Source: Streptomyces antimycoticus
GTDB lineage: Bacteria; Actinomycetota; Actinomycetes; Streptomycetales; Streptomycetaceae
DNA length: 64,000 nucleotides
Direction: 5' to 3'
NCBI RefSeq assembly: GCF_005405925.1
Contig: NZ_BJHV01000001.1
Span: forward strand, 10,230,001-10,294,000
Position numbers and translations under genes: made by a program. How positions within the stretch are numbered: position 1 is the stretch's first letter; every line of letters starts with the position of its first letter. The notes under the pieces were generated by a model. That model was given only the letters and a program-made list of their open reading frames with translations, did no database searches and had not been told where the DNA came from. This document shows positions 17,534 to 27,155 of the stretch, in pieces.

Positions 17534-18985
17534 TCAGCCGAAGTGCCGGATCCGTGCGGTGGCCTCGGGCGCGTACGGAGGCCAGTCACCCGGAGAGCCG
17601 CCGGCGATGAACGCGGTGACAGCCGTGGCGAAGGCCAGGCCCATCGCCCGGTCGGCGTCGGAGGGACTCCCCAGCATCGGACTGTCGGGGTAGCTGTCGA
17701 AGGTGCCGAAGAGGAAGGGCAGTTCACCGCAGTGCGTGGCGCCGAGATGGCCGGGGTCGTGGGCGGGACGGTAGTCGAACTGGTAGACGTACGTGGCATT
17801 GCCACCCGCGGCATGGTGGTCGGCCATCCGCAGGGCGCCGTCGCGGAACAGCTCATCGGTCTGCAGTGCGGTGAAGACCTGGGCGGGGGTCGCGTGCGGA
17901 AGTCTGTCGGCGTACCGCTGGTAGACCTCCGGCGCCTCGTGGCCGAGCCGGCTGGTCAGGAGGTCGACGGCGCCCTCCCGGGTGAGCGACTGGATGCGCG
18001 GCTCGAAGGCGAAGAAGGCGGTCATCTCCTCCTGGGCGGTGCCGATCAGCAGGGCCTTGCCCGCCGGCACCCCGTCCACGAGCCCGTCCTGCCAGGCCCG
18101 TGGCATGCCGGCGCCGCCGAGAACCGGGTACATCGGAGGGGCGATATCGCCCGGGCGTGCGAGCCGGACCGCCAGCTCGCCGTAGGCGGACAGAAGACGC
18201 TCGACGGGAAGCGAGCGCAGCACCTGCCCGGGCTCCGCTCCTCGCGGGATGTCCAGCAGCCGCTGGTACTCCTCGGCGGCCTCGGCTGCCTGTTCCGGAC
18301 TCTGCGGCTCGAGGCCCCAAGGGCCGCTCTGCAGGAGCACACGGTCGACGAGCCCTCCGGTCGCCGGATCCAGGGCCAGCGACAGGGCCGAGTACGCACC
18401 GGCCGACTGCCCGCCGACCGTCACGGCTCGCGGGTCGCCGCCGAAGGAGGCGATGTTGTCGCGCACCCAGCGCAGCACGGCGGCCTGGTCCTGAGAGCCG
18501 AGGTTGTCGGCGCCGATCCGCGGGAGATGCAGATAGCCGAGCGGCCCCAGCCGGTAGTTGGCGGTCACGACCACCACATTGCCGACCTCCGCCAGGCGGG
18601 CTCCGTCGTACCAGTCCCACCCGCCCGAGCCACTGCTGAAACCGCCGCCGTGGAACCAGACCAGAACCGGACGGGGGACCTTCTCCTCCAGCGCGGGCCG
18701 CGGAGCCCACACGTTCAGGGTGAGGCAACCGTCCTCGGCCCAGTCGGGCCTGCGCTTCCCCATGACCCGCTCCAGCCGGGACGGAGCCTGAGGCACAGCC
18801 GGTCCCGGCCGCACCGCCTCCCGTACGCCCGTCCACCCCGGGTGGGTGTGCGGAGCCGCGAAGCGCGCCGCGCCCACCGGTGAGGCGGCGTAGGGGATTC
18901 CCCGAAAGGACACCACCGCACCCTCGTCCGAGCCCCGGAGCTTGCCCCGGTCCGTGGCCACGACCTGGTCCGCCAGGTTCGTCAT
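17534..18985 (-). CDS. Type B carboxylesterase
   Basis: A 483-residue alpha/beta hydrolase of the carboxylesterase/acetylcholinesterase family. The oxyanion loop HGGGF is at 112-116, the nucleophile Ser194 in GGQSAGAYS, and the likely catalytic His in GATHCGELPFLFG near residue 415. EDGCLTLNVW near 84 is the family signature. No signal peptide is seen, so it is probably intracellular. The ATG at 18985 is preferred to the GTG nine bases upstream because the AGAGAGG stretch is better spaced. It would hydrolyse short-chain or xenobiotic esters. It seems monocistronic. Confidence 0.9.
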   Translation of the reverse strand: MTNLADQVVATDRGKLRGSDEGAVVSFRGIPYAASPVGAARFAAPHTHPGWTGVREAVRPGPAVPQAPSRLERVMGKRRPDWAEDGCLTLNVWAPRPALEEKVPRPVLVWFHGGGFSSGSGGWDWYDGARLAEVGNVVVVTANYRLGPLGYLHLPRIGADNLGSQDQAAVLRWVRDNIASFGGDPRAVTVGGQSAGAYSALSLALDPATGGLVDRVLLQSGPWGLEPQSPEQAAEAAEEYQRLLDIPRGAEPGQVLRSLPVERLLSAYGELAVRLARPGDIAPPMYPVLGGAGMPRAWQDGLVDGVPAGKALLIGTAQEEMTAFFAFEPRIQSLTREGAVDLLTSRLGHEAPEVYQRYADRLPHATPAQVFTALQTDELFRDGALRMADHHAAGGNATYVYQFDYRPAHDPGHLGATHCGELPFLFGTFDSYPDSPMLGSPSDADRAMGLAFATAVTAFIAGGSPGDWPPYAPEATARIRHFG

Positions 18986-19130
18986 CGACTCCACCTCTCT
19001 CGCATCGCCGACGTTCTGGTCTCGTTCTATGTCGGCCTGCGCGGAGGAGCCAGAACTGCGGGTGAAAGCGAGGATTCGCAGACAAACGATCTCCGGATCA
19101 GCCGAAAGTGCGACGCGCGGTACACACCCG

Positions 19131-19157
19131 TGCCACGTCAGCCTGGCTGACGTGGCA
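19131..19157 (-). terminator. Strong hairpin after the agmatinase gene
   Basis: Exact 12-base arms TGCCACGTCAGC and GCTGACGTGGCA with a 3-base loop lie 30 bases after the agmatinase stop codon. No T-run follows, which is common for terminators in this GC range. Confidence 0.65.
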
Positions 19158-19187
19158 TCGGCGCAACGCGGGACGGGTGGTGGCGGT

Positions 19188-20186
19188 CTACGACTGCTCG
19201 TTCTCCTCGAGCCAGCGGAAGAAGGCGATCTGCCGGGACATGACGGAGATCAGCTCGTAGGCGGTGTGCGAGGCGGCGACGGAGGTGATCTCGGCGTGGT
19301 CGTACGCCGGGGCGACCTCGACCAGGTCGGCGGAGACCAGATAGCAATCGCTGAGCCCGCGCACGATCTCCAGGAGTTCCCGCGAAGTGAGGCCGCCCGC
19401 CTCGGGGGTGCCGGTGCCGGGGGCGTGTGCGGGATCCAGGACGTCTATGTCCACCGATATGTAGAGCGGCCGCTTGCCGATGCGCTCCTTGAGCTGCTGC
19501 ACCACCTCGTCCACCCCGCGCCGCATCACATCGGCCGAGGTGACGATCCCGAAGCCCAGCTTGGTGTCCTCGTCCAGGTCTTCCTTGCTGTACAGCGAGC
19601 CGCGGGTGCCGACGTGTGAGAGCGCGGAGGTGTCCAGGATGCCCTCCTCGGCCGCGCGGCGGAACGGCGTTCCATGGGTGTACTGGGCGCCGAAGTAGGA
19701 GTCCCAGGTGTCCAGGTGAGCGTCGAAGTGCAGCAGCGCCACCGGGCCGTGCCGGCGGGCCACCGAGCGCAGGATCGGCAGTGCGATGGTGTGGTCGCCG
19801 CCCAGCGTCATCAGCTGCGCGCCCGTGGACAGCAGGGCGTCCGCGCCCTCCTCGATGCTCTCGACGGCCGCGTCGATGTTGTGCGGATTGGCCGTGATGT
19901 CACCGGCGTCCGCCACCTGGGCGTAGTGAAACGGGTATACGTCCTGGGCCGGGTTGTAGGGGCGCAGCTGGCGCGAGGCCTCCCGGACGGCGTTCGAGCC
20001 GAAGCGGGCGCCCGGCCGGTAGGAGACACCCGCGTCGAACGGCACCCCGACCACGGCGATATCCGCGGTGCCGACCTGGTCCAGACGGGGGACACGGCCG
20101 AAGGTCGCCGGGCCCGTGAAGTGCAGGGTGGCATCGGTCTCATGGGGCGGAACGGGCATTGCCATGTCGGGAGGGTTCGCGGTCAT
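19188..20186 (-). CDS. speB: Agmatinase (ureohydrolase family)
   Basis: A 332-residue arginase/agmatinase-family enzyme. All manganese-binding motifs are visible: GGDHT at 129-133, DAHLD at 155-159, His171, and SVDIDVLDP with Asp247 and Asp249, followed by [10 protein letters not shown]. It would hydrolyse agmatine to putrescine and urea in the cytoplasm. Guanidinobutyrase is a close alternative because streptomycetes have several such enzymes. It is a single gene with its own terminator hairpin. No decarboxylase or urea gene is adjacent. Confidence 0.9.
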   Translation of the reverse strand: MTANPPDMAMPVPPHETDATLHFTGPATFGRVPRLDQVGTADIAVVGVPFDAGVSYRPGARFGSNAVREASRQLRPYNPAQDVYPFHYAQVADAGDITANPHNIDAAVESIEEGADALLSTGAQLMTLGGDHTIALPILRSVARRHGPVALLHFDAHLDTWDSYFGAQYTHGTPFRRAAEEGILDTSALSHVGTRGSLYSKEDLDEDTKLGFGIVTSADVMRRGVDEVVQQLKERIGKRPLYISVDIDVLDPAHAPGTGTPEAGGLTSRELLEIVRGLSDCYLVSADLVEVAPAYDHAEITSVAASHTAYELISVMSRQIAFFRWLEENEQS

Positions 20187-20763
20187 GCGGTGCTGAGTCC
20201 TTCTTCTGTGGGGGGAATGTTCCGTGGGGGGAAAGCCGGCCTGGTCGAGGCCGTGTTACGTGGATGATGAAACAGTCCGTTGATGAACGGGGAGGGGCGC
20301 TCACCTGGCTCCGCGGCAGTCCTGCGCACAGACCCGCTCGGTGCCCAGGGATTGCGGACGCACAAAGCGGTCGTCAGTCGGTACTCCTGCGGGGGAAGGA
20401 GTGCCGCGCCTAGGACATGTGGCGGAAGGGCCGGGGGCCGGGCATGGGGCCCGGGTTTCCCGGATCCGAGAAGCCCGTTCCAGGAAATCCCCGGTCAGTG
20501 GGTCTTCGGCTCTCCGCGGCGAGGCAGCGGCGCCGGCGACAGCCGCTCACTGGGCGCCGTCCCGGCGTTCGCTCACTCGTCACACCCTTGTGGTCCTCCG
20601 CCTCGCGGGCCGCTGCCTCGCGGCACGATGCGGGCAGCCCAGCACCCAACCGCTGGGCCTGTGCACGTACCTCGGTCATGTCCGATCGTAGAACCGGCAG
20701 TTGTAGCCCTCCCACCCGGCCTCCGATGACTGCTCGCGCCGGGCGAACGAGCGGTTGGACGCG
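20187..20763. other. Gene-free stretch between agmatinase and YdeP-type oxidoreductase
   Basis: This 577-base stretch shows no gene I can support. A minus-strand frame opening with ATG at 20679 starts plausibly (MTEVRAQAQRLGAGLPASC) but soon becomes Arg/Pro-rich and has no ribosome site. An imperfect GC-rich dyad at about 20451-20476 may end the oxidoreductase transcript. Confidence 0.5.
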
Positions 20764-23055
20764 CTACCCGTTACGGGCCTCCAGGCGGGCCACGATCCCC
20801 TTCGACGTCGGTTGGTTGCTGATCTCGGCCACGCTGTCGAGCGGCACCAGGACGTTGGTCTCGGGGTAGTACGTGGCGGCGCAGCCGGGTGCGGTCGGAT
20901 ACGGGACCACCTCGAAGTCCTCCGCGCGGCGCTCCACATCGTCGGACCACACGCCCACGAGGTCGACGAACTGCCCCTCGACCAGGCCGAGTTCGGTCAT
21001 ATCCGCCGGATTGACCAGTACCACCCTGCGCCGTCCGTGGATGCCCCGGTAGCGGTCGTTGTCCGTGTACGGAATGGTGTTCCACTGGTCGTGGGAGCGC
21101 AGGGTCTGCAGCAGCAGATGCCCCTCGGGGGCCCGCAGCATGTCCCAGGCGTTGCGGGTGAACAGGGCCTTGCCGGCGGGGGTGGCGAAGACCCCCTCGT
21201 TGACCGGATTGGGCAGCCTGATGCCACTGGGACGGGCCACCCGCCGGTTGAAGTCGTGGAATCCCGGAACGACGTGGGCGATGCGGTGGCGGATCGCCCC
21301 GTAGTCGGCCTCGAACTCCTCCCAGGGGATGCCGGCCTTGTCGCCGAGGGTGTGGCGGGCGAGCCGGCAGAGGATGGCCACCTCGCTGAGCAGCAGCTTG
21401 GAGGCCGGTTTCAGGCGCCCATAGGAGGTGTGCACCTCGCTCATCGAGTTCTCCACGGTGACGAACTGCTCGCCACCGGACTGGATGTCCCGTTCGGTGC
21501 GGCCCAGGGTCGGCAGGATGAGCGCGGTCCGGCCGCAGACCGTATGGGACCTGTTGAGCTTGGTGGAGATGTGAACGGTGAGGCGGCAGCGCCGCATGGC
21601 CTCCTCGGTGACCGCACTGTCCGGAGCGGCCCGGACGAAGTTGCCCGCGAGCGAGAGGAAGACCTTGATACGGCCCTCGCGCATGGCCCTGATCGAGTTC
21701 ACCGAGTCCAGCCCGTGGGCGCGAGGCGGATCGAAGCCGAACTCGCGCCGCAGCGCGTCCAGGAAGGAGTCCGGCATCTGCTCCCAGATGCCCATCGTGC
21801 GGTCGCCCTGCACATTGCTGTGCCCGCGCACCGGGCAGGCCCCGGCTCCGGCCCGGCCGAGGTTTCCGCGCAGCAGCAGGAAGTTCACGATCTCCCGGAT
21901 GGTGGGGACACCGTGGCGGTGCTGTGTCACTCCCATGGCCCAGCAGACGATGATGCGCTTGCTGCCCAGGACGGCGTCCCGGACCTGCTCGATCTCCTGG
22001 AGGGTCAGTCCGGTGGCGGTCAGGATGTCGTCCCAGGCGATAGTGCGGACGTGCTGGGAGAACTCCTCGAACCCGCTGGTGCTGGAGCGGATGAAATCGT
22101 GGTCGAGCACGGTGCCCGGCCGGGCGTCCTCGGCCTCCAGCAGCAGCCGGTTCAGGCCCTGGAAGAGCGCGAGGTCGCCGCCGCTGCGGATGTGGAGGAA
22201 ACGATCGGCGATACGGGTGCCGGGTCCGATCACCCCGCGGGCCCGCTGCGGGTTCTTGAACCGCAGCAGTCCGGCCTCCGGCAGCGGGTTCACCGCGATG
22301 ATGTGGCCGCCATTGATCTTCGCCTGCTCCAGCGCGGAGAGCTGTCGCGGATGGTTGGTACCGGGATTCTGGCCCACCAGGAAGATCAGATCGGCCTGGT
22401 GCAGATCGTCCAGGCTCACCGTGCCCTTGCCGGTGCCCAACGTCTCGTGCAGCGCGAAGCCACTGGACTCATGACACATGTTGCTGCAGTCGGGCAGGTT
22501 GTTGGTGCCGAAGGCCCTGGCGAAGAGCTGCAGCACGAAGGCGGCCTCGTTGCTGGCCCGCCCCGAGGTGTAGAAGACCGCCTCATCGGGGGAGTCCAGC
22601 GATGTCAGCTCTGTGGCGATCAGCTTCAGGGCGTCATGCCAGCTGATCGGCTCGTAGTGATCCGCGTCCGGCCGCTTGACCATCGGTCCGGTGAGCCGGC
22701 CCTGCTGGTTCAGCCACAGGTCGGAGCGGCGGCCGAGTTCGGAGACCGCATGCGTACGGAAGAAGTCGGCGGTGACGCGCCGCGCCGTCGCCTCGTCGTT
22801 GATGTGCTTGGCACCGTTCTCGCAGTATTCGTTGCGGTGCCGGTGGCCCGGGGCGGGGTCGGCCCAGGCGCAGCCGGGACAGTCGATGCCCGCCACCTGG
22901 TTCATGGTCAGCAGCGTCGTCGCGGTGCGCCGGACCGTCGTCTCCTCCAGGGAGTACTCCAGCGCATGGGTCACCGCGGGCACTCCCGTCGCCCACTTCT
23001 TGGGCGGCGTGGCAGAGAGTCGTTCATCCGGCTCGTGTCTCGGCGCCTTCTTCAT
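20764..23055 (-). CDS. FdhF/YdeP-family molybdopterin oxidoreductase
   Basis: A 763-residue protein of the formate-dehydrogenase-like molybdopterin family. The N-terminal IDCPGCAWADP segment and EYCENGAKHIN mark the YdeP subgroup. Later landmarks are YTSGRASNEAAF, NNLPDCSNMCHESSG, the VGQNPGTNHPR pterin-binding loop and MGVTQHRHG. The C-terminal molybdopterin dinucleotide-binding domain is present (VLVNPADMTELGL, APGCAATYYPETNVLVPL). No Fe-S cluster motif as in true FdhF is complete and no signal peptide is seen, so it is probably cytoplasmic. In E. coli YdeP is linked to acid resistance; substrate unknown. It runs in the same direction as the SRPBCC gene upstream. Confidence 0.9.
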   Translation of the reverse strand: MKKAPRHEPDERLSATPPKKWATGVPAVTHALEYSLEETTVRRTATTLLTMNQVAGIDCPGCAWADPAPGHRHRNEYCENGAKHINDEATARRVTADFFRTHAVSELGRRSDLWLNQQGRLTGPMVKRPDADHYEPISWHDALKLIATELTSLDSPDEAVFYTSGRASNEAAFVLQLFARAFGTNNLPDCSNMCHESSGFALHETLGTGKGTVSLDDLHQADLIFLVGQNPGTNHPRQLSALEQAKINGGHIIAVNPLPEAGLLRFKNPQRARGVIGPGTRIADRFLHIRSGGDLALFQGLNRLLLEAEDARPGTVLDHDFIRSSTSGFEEFSQHVRTIAWDDILTATGLTLQEIEQVRDAVLGSKRIIVCWAMGVTQHRHGVPTIREIVNFLLLRGNLGRAGAGACPVRGHSNVQGDRTMGIWEQMPDSFLDALRREFGFDPPRAHGLDSVNSIRAMREGRIKVFLSLAGNFVRAAPDSAVTEEAMRRCRLTVHISTKLNRSHTVCGRTALILPTLGRTERDIQSGGEQFVTVENSMSEVHTSYGRLKPASKLLLSEVAILCRLARHTLGDKAGIPWEEFEADYGAIRHRIAHVVPGFHDFNRRVARPSGIRLPNPVNEGVFATPAGKALFTRNAWDMLRAPEGHLLLQTLRSHDQWNTIPYTDNDRYRGIHGRRRVVLVNPADMTELGLVEGQFVDLVGVWSDDVERRAEDFEVVPYPTAPGCAATYYPETNVLVPLDSVAEISNQPTSKGIVARLEARNG

Positions 23056-23084
23056 CAGGTGTGTCTCGCTCTCTTGGACGAGGG

Positions 23085-23606
23085 TCAGCCCACGGGCCAG
23101 CGAGCAACCCGGCTTCTCGGCGGTTCCGGCTCCGTCGGCTCTACGTGTCCGTTGTGGATGGACCCCCGCCAGGCCCCGGTCTCCTGGCCCAGGCCCTCGA
23201 TGAACTCCTTGAAATGCCCGAGTTCCCTTTGGACCACACGGCGCGTGAGCCCGGAGGAGGCGTTGGTGAGGAGGGACGCGACTCTGCCCGGAGTGCTCTC
23301 TATGCGCACGGTGACCTGGGTGCGGTCCGGTGCCGTGGGGCGGAACGACACCTCACCCCAGTGGGAGGGGCGGCGCTGAAGGCAACGCCACACCACGGAG
23401 GAGTCCGGCCGCTGGTGCACGATCTCCGCCTGGAACGCGTAGCGCACCGGGCCGTACCGGATGACCCAGTGGGTGATCGCGGGTCTGATCTGCTCGACCC
23501 GCTTCACCGCGGACATGAACCGCGGAAAGCTCTTGAACTGGGTCCATTGGTTGTAGGCAGTGCGTACCGGGACCGCGACCTCGATCGTCTCTTCGATGGT
23601 GTTCAT
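23085..23606 (-). CDS. SRPBCC-family protein (polyketide cyclase/COQ10-like)
   Basis: A 173-residue START-like lipid- or polyketide-binding domain. Start at 23606 begins MNTIEETIEVAVPVRTAYNQ, the usual first strand, followed by WTQFKSFPRFMSAVKRVEQ and the FRPTAPDRTQVTVRIES strand. Such proteins bind hydrophobic ligands or stabilise membrane and cell-wall processes; in streptomycetes similar ones are called cyclase/dehydrase family proteins. It precedes the YdeP-type gene by 30 bases, so they probably share a transcript. A pair of dyads lies between it and the divergent MFS gene. Confidence 0.85.
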   Translation of the reverse strand: MNTIEETIEVAVPVRTAYNQWTQFKSFPRFMSAVKRVEQIRPAITHWVIRYGPVRYAFQAEIVHQRPDSSVVWRCLQRRPSHWGEVSFRPTAPDRTQVTVRIESTPGRVASLLTNASSGLTRRVVQRELGHFKEFIEGLGQETGAWRGSIHNGHVEPTEPEPPRSRVARWPVG

Positions 23607-23695
23607 GGCCCACCTGTCTCCAGATCTGCCCTCAGTGTCACCGCCCGACCAGCAGGTCGCCAGATGGATCTTCCTTCTAGGTGAATGACAATCTA

Positions 23696-23731
23696 CAGTC
23701 AACCTGTTGTTTGACTGCATGAATTCATGCA
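23696..23731. promoter_or_regulatory. Two overlapping dyads between SRPBCC and MFS genes
   Basis: The first dyad is CAGTCAA, 8 bases, TTGACTG (23696-23717). The second is a perfect 16-base palindrome, TGCATGAATTCATGCA (23716-23731). Both sit in an AT-richer divergent promoter region 40-75 bases before the MFS start. They look like operator sites, but the protein that binds them is not identifiable here. Confidence 0.5.
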
Positions 23732-23770
23732 TGCTGGCGCTGTCCGAATGTGAACAGTCAGGAGGCAGGC

Positions 23771-25144
23771 GTGGCAGTGCACACGGAGGCGGCGGACGCG
23801 CGGACGGCAGGGGACCGGGATGCGCCGCCTGTGCCGGGCACCACCTCGAAGGAGCCGCTCACCGGCTTCCACATTCGGGTGACCGCCACCACGTTCGGGG
23901 CGAATTTCTCCGACGGCTACGCCCTCGGCGTCATCGGCGCGGTGCTGCCCGCGCTCGGCACCGATATGCACCTGTCCGGCGTCTGGCAGGGCCTGCTCGG
24001 CGCCTCCGCCCTGATCGGCCTGTTCTTCGGCAGCATCCTGCTGGGGCGGGTGGCCGACGTCATCGGGCGCCAGAAGCTGTACCTCTACAACTTCGTCCTG
24101 ATCGCGGTGGCCTCCGCCGCCCAGTTCTGGGCGCACAGCCCGCTGGTCCTCTTCCTGCTCCGGCTGGCGATCGGCTTCGGTCTGGGCGCGGACTACGCCG
24201 TCGGCCCGACCCTGCTCTCCGAGTTCGTCCCCAGCCGACTGCGCGGCGTCCTCCTGGGCTCACTCACCGTGCTGTGGACCGTCGGCTACGTCCTGGCCAA
24301 CGTCCTGGGCACCTACATCCCGATCAACGGCACCTCCGCGTACTGGCTGCTGGCCAGCGGAGCGGTGCCCGCCCTGCTGGTGCTGCTGCTGCGGATCGGT
24401 ATCCCGGAATCCCCGAGCTGGCTGGCCGCCCGCGGCCGGGCCGCCGAGGCCGCGCAGATCCGCCGCACCTACCTGGGGCAGTCCGAGGCCACCGCCGCCG
24501 ACGCGGAGGCCGCGGCCGCAAAGCAGCCGCCCGCCGCCCGGTACCGCGAGCTCTTCGCCCCCGGCCAGGCGGCCAAGACCTGGTTCGGCGTCATCTTCTA
24601 CAGCGCCCAGGTGCTGCCCTACTTCGCGATCTACACCTTCATGCCGCAGATCCTGGCCACCTTGCAGATCTCCGGCGCCGACACCCAGAACCTGGTGCTC
24701 AACCTGGCCCTGCTGCTCGGCGGCGTTATCGGACTGTGGCCGGTGCAACGCCTGGGCCGCAGGCCGTTCACCATCGGCACCTTCACGATCCTCACGCTCT
24801 GTCTGGCGGCGATGGCCGTACTCAGCGGCGCCTCCAGCGGGGCGCTGATGGTCCCCTTCCTGATCTACACCTTCGTCATGGCCGGTGCCTCCACCATCAC
24901 CCAGGTCTATCCGGCCGAGCTCTTCCCCACCGCGCTGCGCGGCTCCGGGGTCGGCTTCCTCAACGGCACCAGCAGGGTCGCTTCCGCCATCGGCACCTTC
25001 GTCCTGCCGGTCAGCCTGAGCCACTTCGGCGCGGGGTGGTCGATGGGCTGGATGGCGCTGGTGCTGTTGCTCGGAACGGTCGCCAGCCTGGCCTGGGCAC
25101 CGGAGACCCGGGACACCCTCACCGCCGAGGACCTTCACCACTGA
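23771..25144 (+). CDS. MFS transporter, sugar/organic-acid porter type
   Basis: A 457-residue twelve-helix carrier. GTG at 23771 is chosen because AGGAGG lies seven bases before it. Helix 1 region reads FSDGYALGVIGAVLPALG, loop 2-3 has GRVADVIGRQKLYLY, and the PESPSWL motif after helix 6 is a sugar-porter hallmark; QVYPAELFPTALRGSG is in the second half. It is related to the carrier at 13255-14619. It diverges from the SRPBCC/YdeP pair. The substrate may be an organic acid, sugar or aromatic acid; nothing nearby decides. Confidence 0.9.
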   Translation: MAVHTEAADARTAGDRDAPPVPGTTSKEPLTGFHIRVTATTFGANFSDGYALGVIGAVLPALGTDMHLSGVWQGLLGASALIGLFFGSILLGRVADVIGRQKLYLYNFVLIAVASAAQFWAHSPLVLFLLRLAIGFGLGADYAVGPTLLSEFVPSRLRGVLLGSLTVLWTVGYVLANVLGTYIPINGTSAYWLLASGAVPALLVLLLRIGIPESPSWLAARGRAAEAAQIRRTYLGQSEATAADAEAAAAKQPPAARYRELFAPGQAAKTWFGVIFYSAQVLPYFAIYTFMPQILATLQISGADTQNLVLNLALLLGGVIGLWPVQRLGRRPFTIGTFTILTLCLAAMAVLSGASSGALMVPFLIYTFVMAGASTITQVYPAELFPTALRGSGVGFLNGTSRVASAIGTFVLPVSLSHFGAGWSMGWMALVLLLGTVASLAWAPETRDTLTAEDLHH

Positions 25145-25203
25145 CGCCCGCAACGGGCAGTCGCCCGCGGTGCCCGGCTCCACACACGGAGGGGAGGTCA
25201 TTC

Positions 25204-26631
25204 ATGTGCTCTTCCCCGTCCGTTGCCGGACATCTTCCTGTGTTTGCACTCATGGGCCTCATAACGTGCGCTCGATCCCCGCCGTCCCACCGTGTGGAGC
25301 AGGCGCATGTGCAGCCCCGTCAGACCCATGAGCCGCAGCCCGGAACCCGCCGCCGTACCTTTCTGCGCACCACCGGACTCGCCGCCGCGGGCGTGGCCAT
25401 GACCGGGCTGGAGGTGGCGCCGCCCGCCGCTGCCGCACCGGCATCCGGCGCCACGGGCGCACCCGCCTGGCACCCCGACCCCGAAAGCCCCAGATTCACC
25501 CTCGCCGTCATGCCGGACACCCAGTACCTCTTCGACGGCGAGAGCATCCACCCGGCGCCGGTGGAGGCGTCCTTCCGCTACCTCCTCAGCCACGCACGCG
25601 AGGAGAACATCGTCTTCCTGTCCCACCTCGGCGACCTCACCGAGCATGGGAAGGCCACCGAATTCGGGCCGATCGGCCGGGCGTTCCGCCTCCTGGACGA
25701 GCGGGGCGCCGCCTACAGCGTGGTGGCCGGAAACCACGACCTCGACTCGTCCACCGACGACCAGCGGGGCCGCACGCCCTACCTGGACGCCTTCGGTCCC
25801 CGGCGGTTCCGCTCCGCGCCCTCGTTCCGCGGCGCCAGCCCGGACGGCTACAACACGTACCACACCTTCTCCGCCGCGGGCCGGGAATGGCTGGTGCTCG
25901 CCCTCGACTGGCGCCCGTCCACGAAGGGCATCACCTGGGCCCGGGAGGTCATCGCCCACCACCCCAGGACTCCGATCATCCTCACCACCCATGAGCTGGT
26001 CTACGCGGACCACGAGGGCGAGGAGGCGAGCTTTTCGACTTCGAGCAGCGCTTCGCCGGGTTCGCCCCCGTCGCGCCGCGGCCCGCCCGGCCCGCCTCCC
26101 GGCTGGTCATCCCCGGTACGGTGGCCTACTGGCGGTTCGACCAGAGCGGCCGGGACGGCGTGCCCGTCGAGGACACCGTCCGGATCTGCCCGCCGACTGG
26201 GACAGCGGACGCAACGGCTGGTCCGCGCCGCTCAGTCGGCGGGGCCGCAGCGGCGACGCCGGAAAGGCCGGCGGTGACACGGAGGAGCCGGTGGTCACCC
26301 TCTCGCTGTCCGACGGCCATGCGCTCCAGTGGGCCGTCTACCCTCTGAACCAGGACGGGGGGTCACCAACTGGAGCCATGAGCTGCCGCTGAACACCTGG
26401 TGGCATGGGGCGGTGGTGAACGACGGACGACACACCACGCTGTATGTGAACGGCTGTCCGGCGGCGCGCAATCCCTCGACCCCGGCGACCGGCCTCACCA
26501 CCCTCGGGCTGCCGTGGCTGCTGGGCGGCTATGAGTACGGCGGGAAGATCGACCAGATCATGCATGGCTGGATCGGCGACGTCCGCCTCGTGGACCGGGC
26601 CCTCCCGGTCCGCGACTTCATGTCCTCCTGA
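25204..26631 (+). pseudogene. Broken Tat-exported metallophosphoesterase with C-terminal LamG domain
   Basis: AGGGGAGG precedes the ATG at 25204, and a twin-arginine signal (RRRTFLRTTGLAAAG) follows. Residues then give a calcineurin-like phosphoesterase: MPDTQY, SHLGDLTEHG, AGNHDLDSS and the late ILTTHELVYADHEG. After about 26030 the frame fails; the protein continues in a second frame (FDFEQRFAGF, then AYWRFDQSGRDG), in a third from about 26190 (DLPADWDSGRNGWSAP, then SLSDGHALQWAVYPLNQD), and in a fourth segment from about 26360 (VTNWSHELPLNTWWHG to DRALPVRDFMSS), a LamG/concanavalin fold. At least three frame changes, and a short join between the domains, point to a decayed gene. A bidirectional terminator follows. 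Confidence 0.8.
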
Positions 26632-26635
26632 CCAA

Positions 26636-26691
26636 GGGCTCCGGGGGGCTCCAGCGGCCCTTCTGGGCCTTTCTGGAGCCCCCCGGAGCCC
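26636..26691. terminator. Bidirectional terminator with 19-base arms
   Basis: Arms at 26636-26654 and 26673-26691 are exact inverted copies of 19 bases (GGGCTCCGGGGGGCTCCAG and its complement) with an 18-base loop. It begins five bases after the LamG stop and ends five bases before the stop of the convergent small gene. Confidence 0.8.
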
Positions 26692-26696
26692 CGGGC

Positions 26697-26966
26697 TCAG
26701 TGCGTCAGGGTGTACCAGCCGGCGCTGCCCAGCGTGACGCACACGGCCCCGGCCCAGCGCAGCGCTTTGGGCGAGACCAGGAGGGCGAACCTGACGTGCT
26801 CGTCGACGTTGACCTCAAGCCGTCGCTGATGCCGACGGCTTCGGTCGGGTGCGGAAGGGGTGTCGTGGTCTCCACCGTTGGCCAGGTGCTGGTCGGCCGC
26901 GACAGGAGGATGGCTCTCATCGCGGCCGTCACCGGTTCCACCGGGGCCGAGATGTGCTTCGGCCAT
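26697..26966 (-). CDS. Small hypothetical protein with one C-terminal membrane segment
   Basis: An 89-residue protein of unknown function. A good ribosome site (AAGGAG) lies eight bases before the ATG, and a strong shared terminator follows the stop, which together argue that it is real. The first 55 residues are hydrophilic and Asp/His/Arg-rich. The last 35 contain one hydrophobic stretch (ALRWAGAVCVTLGSAGWY), so it may be tail-anchored in the membrane. I do not recognise a family. The region upstream has no other gene for 1.2 kb. Confidence 0.6.
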   Translation of the reverse strand: MAEAHLGPGGTGDGRDESHPPVAADQHLANGGDHDTPSAPDRSRRHQRRLEVNVDEHVRFALLVSPKALRWAGAVCVTLGSAGWYTLTH

Positions 26967-27014
26967 ACGGGTATCTCCTTGGTCTTCGGGGCCCGCGGTG
27001 ACGTGCCGGGGCCT

Positions 27015-27062
27015 GTCTGGTGAGGGATTGACGGGGTGTCCGGCTCCAACTGCCAGGAAGGG
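27015..27062 (+). repeat. Left arm of an imperfect long inverted repeat
   Basis: Contains GTCTGGTGAGGG (27015-27026), a 16-base spacer, then a 20-base block GCTCCAACTGCCAGGAAGGG (27043-27062). Both blocks recur exactly, in inverted orientation, at 27705-27747. The two arms enclose about 640 gene-free bases. Confidence 0.75.
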
Positions 27063-27155
27063 GGAACACCACGTCGGGACGTACGCCTGCTCGTCGACAG
27101 GTGTCGTGTAGTTAACGCAGCCACGCCCCCATACGCAACTAAACCCGCAGTAACC

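Noticed and set aside
20410..20715. A 101-codon minus-strand frame
   Set aside because: Its first 30 residues look plausible but it lacks a ribosome site and turns into Arg/Pro-rich sequence.
20755..23379. Plus-strand open frame of about 870 codons
   Set aside because: It mirrors the YdeP-type oxidoreductase, whose own frame has all family motifs.
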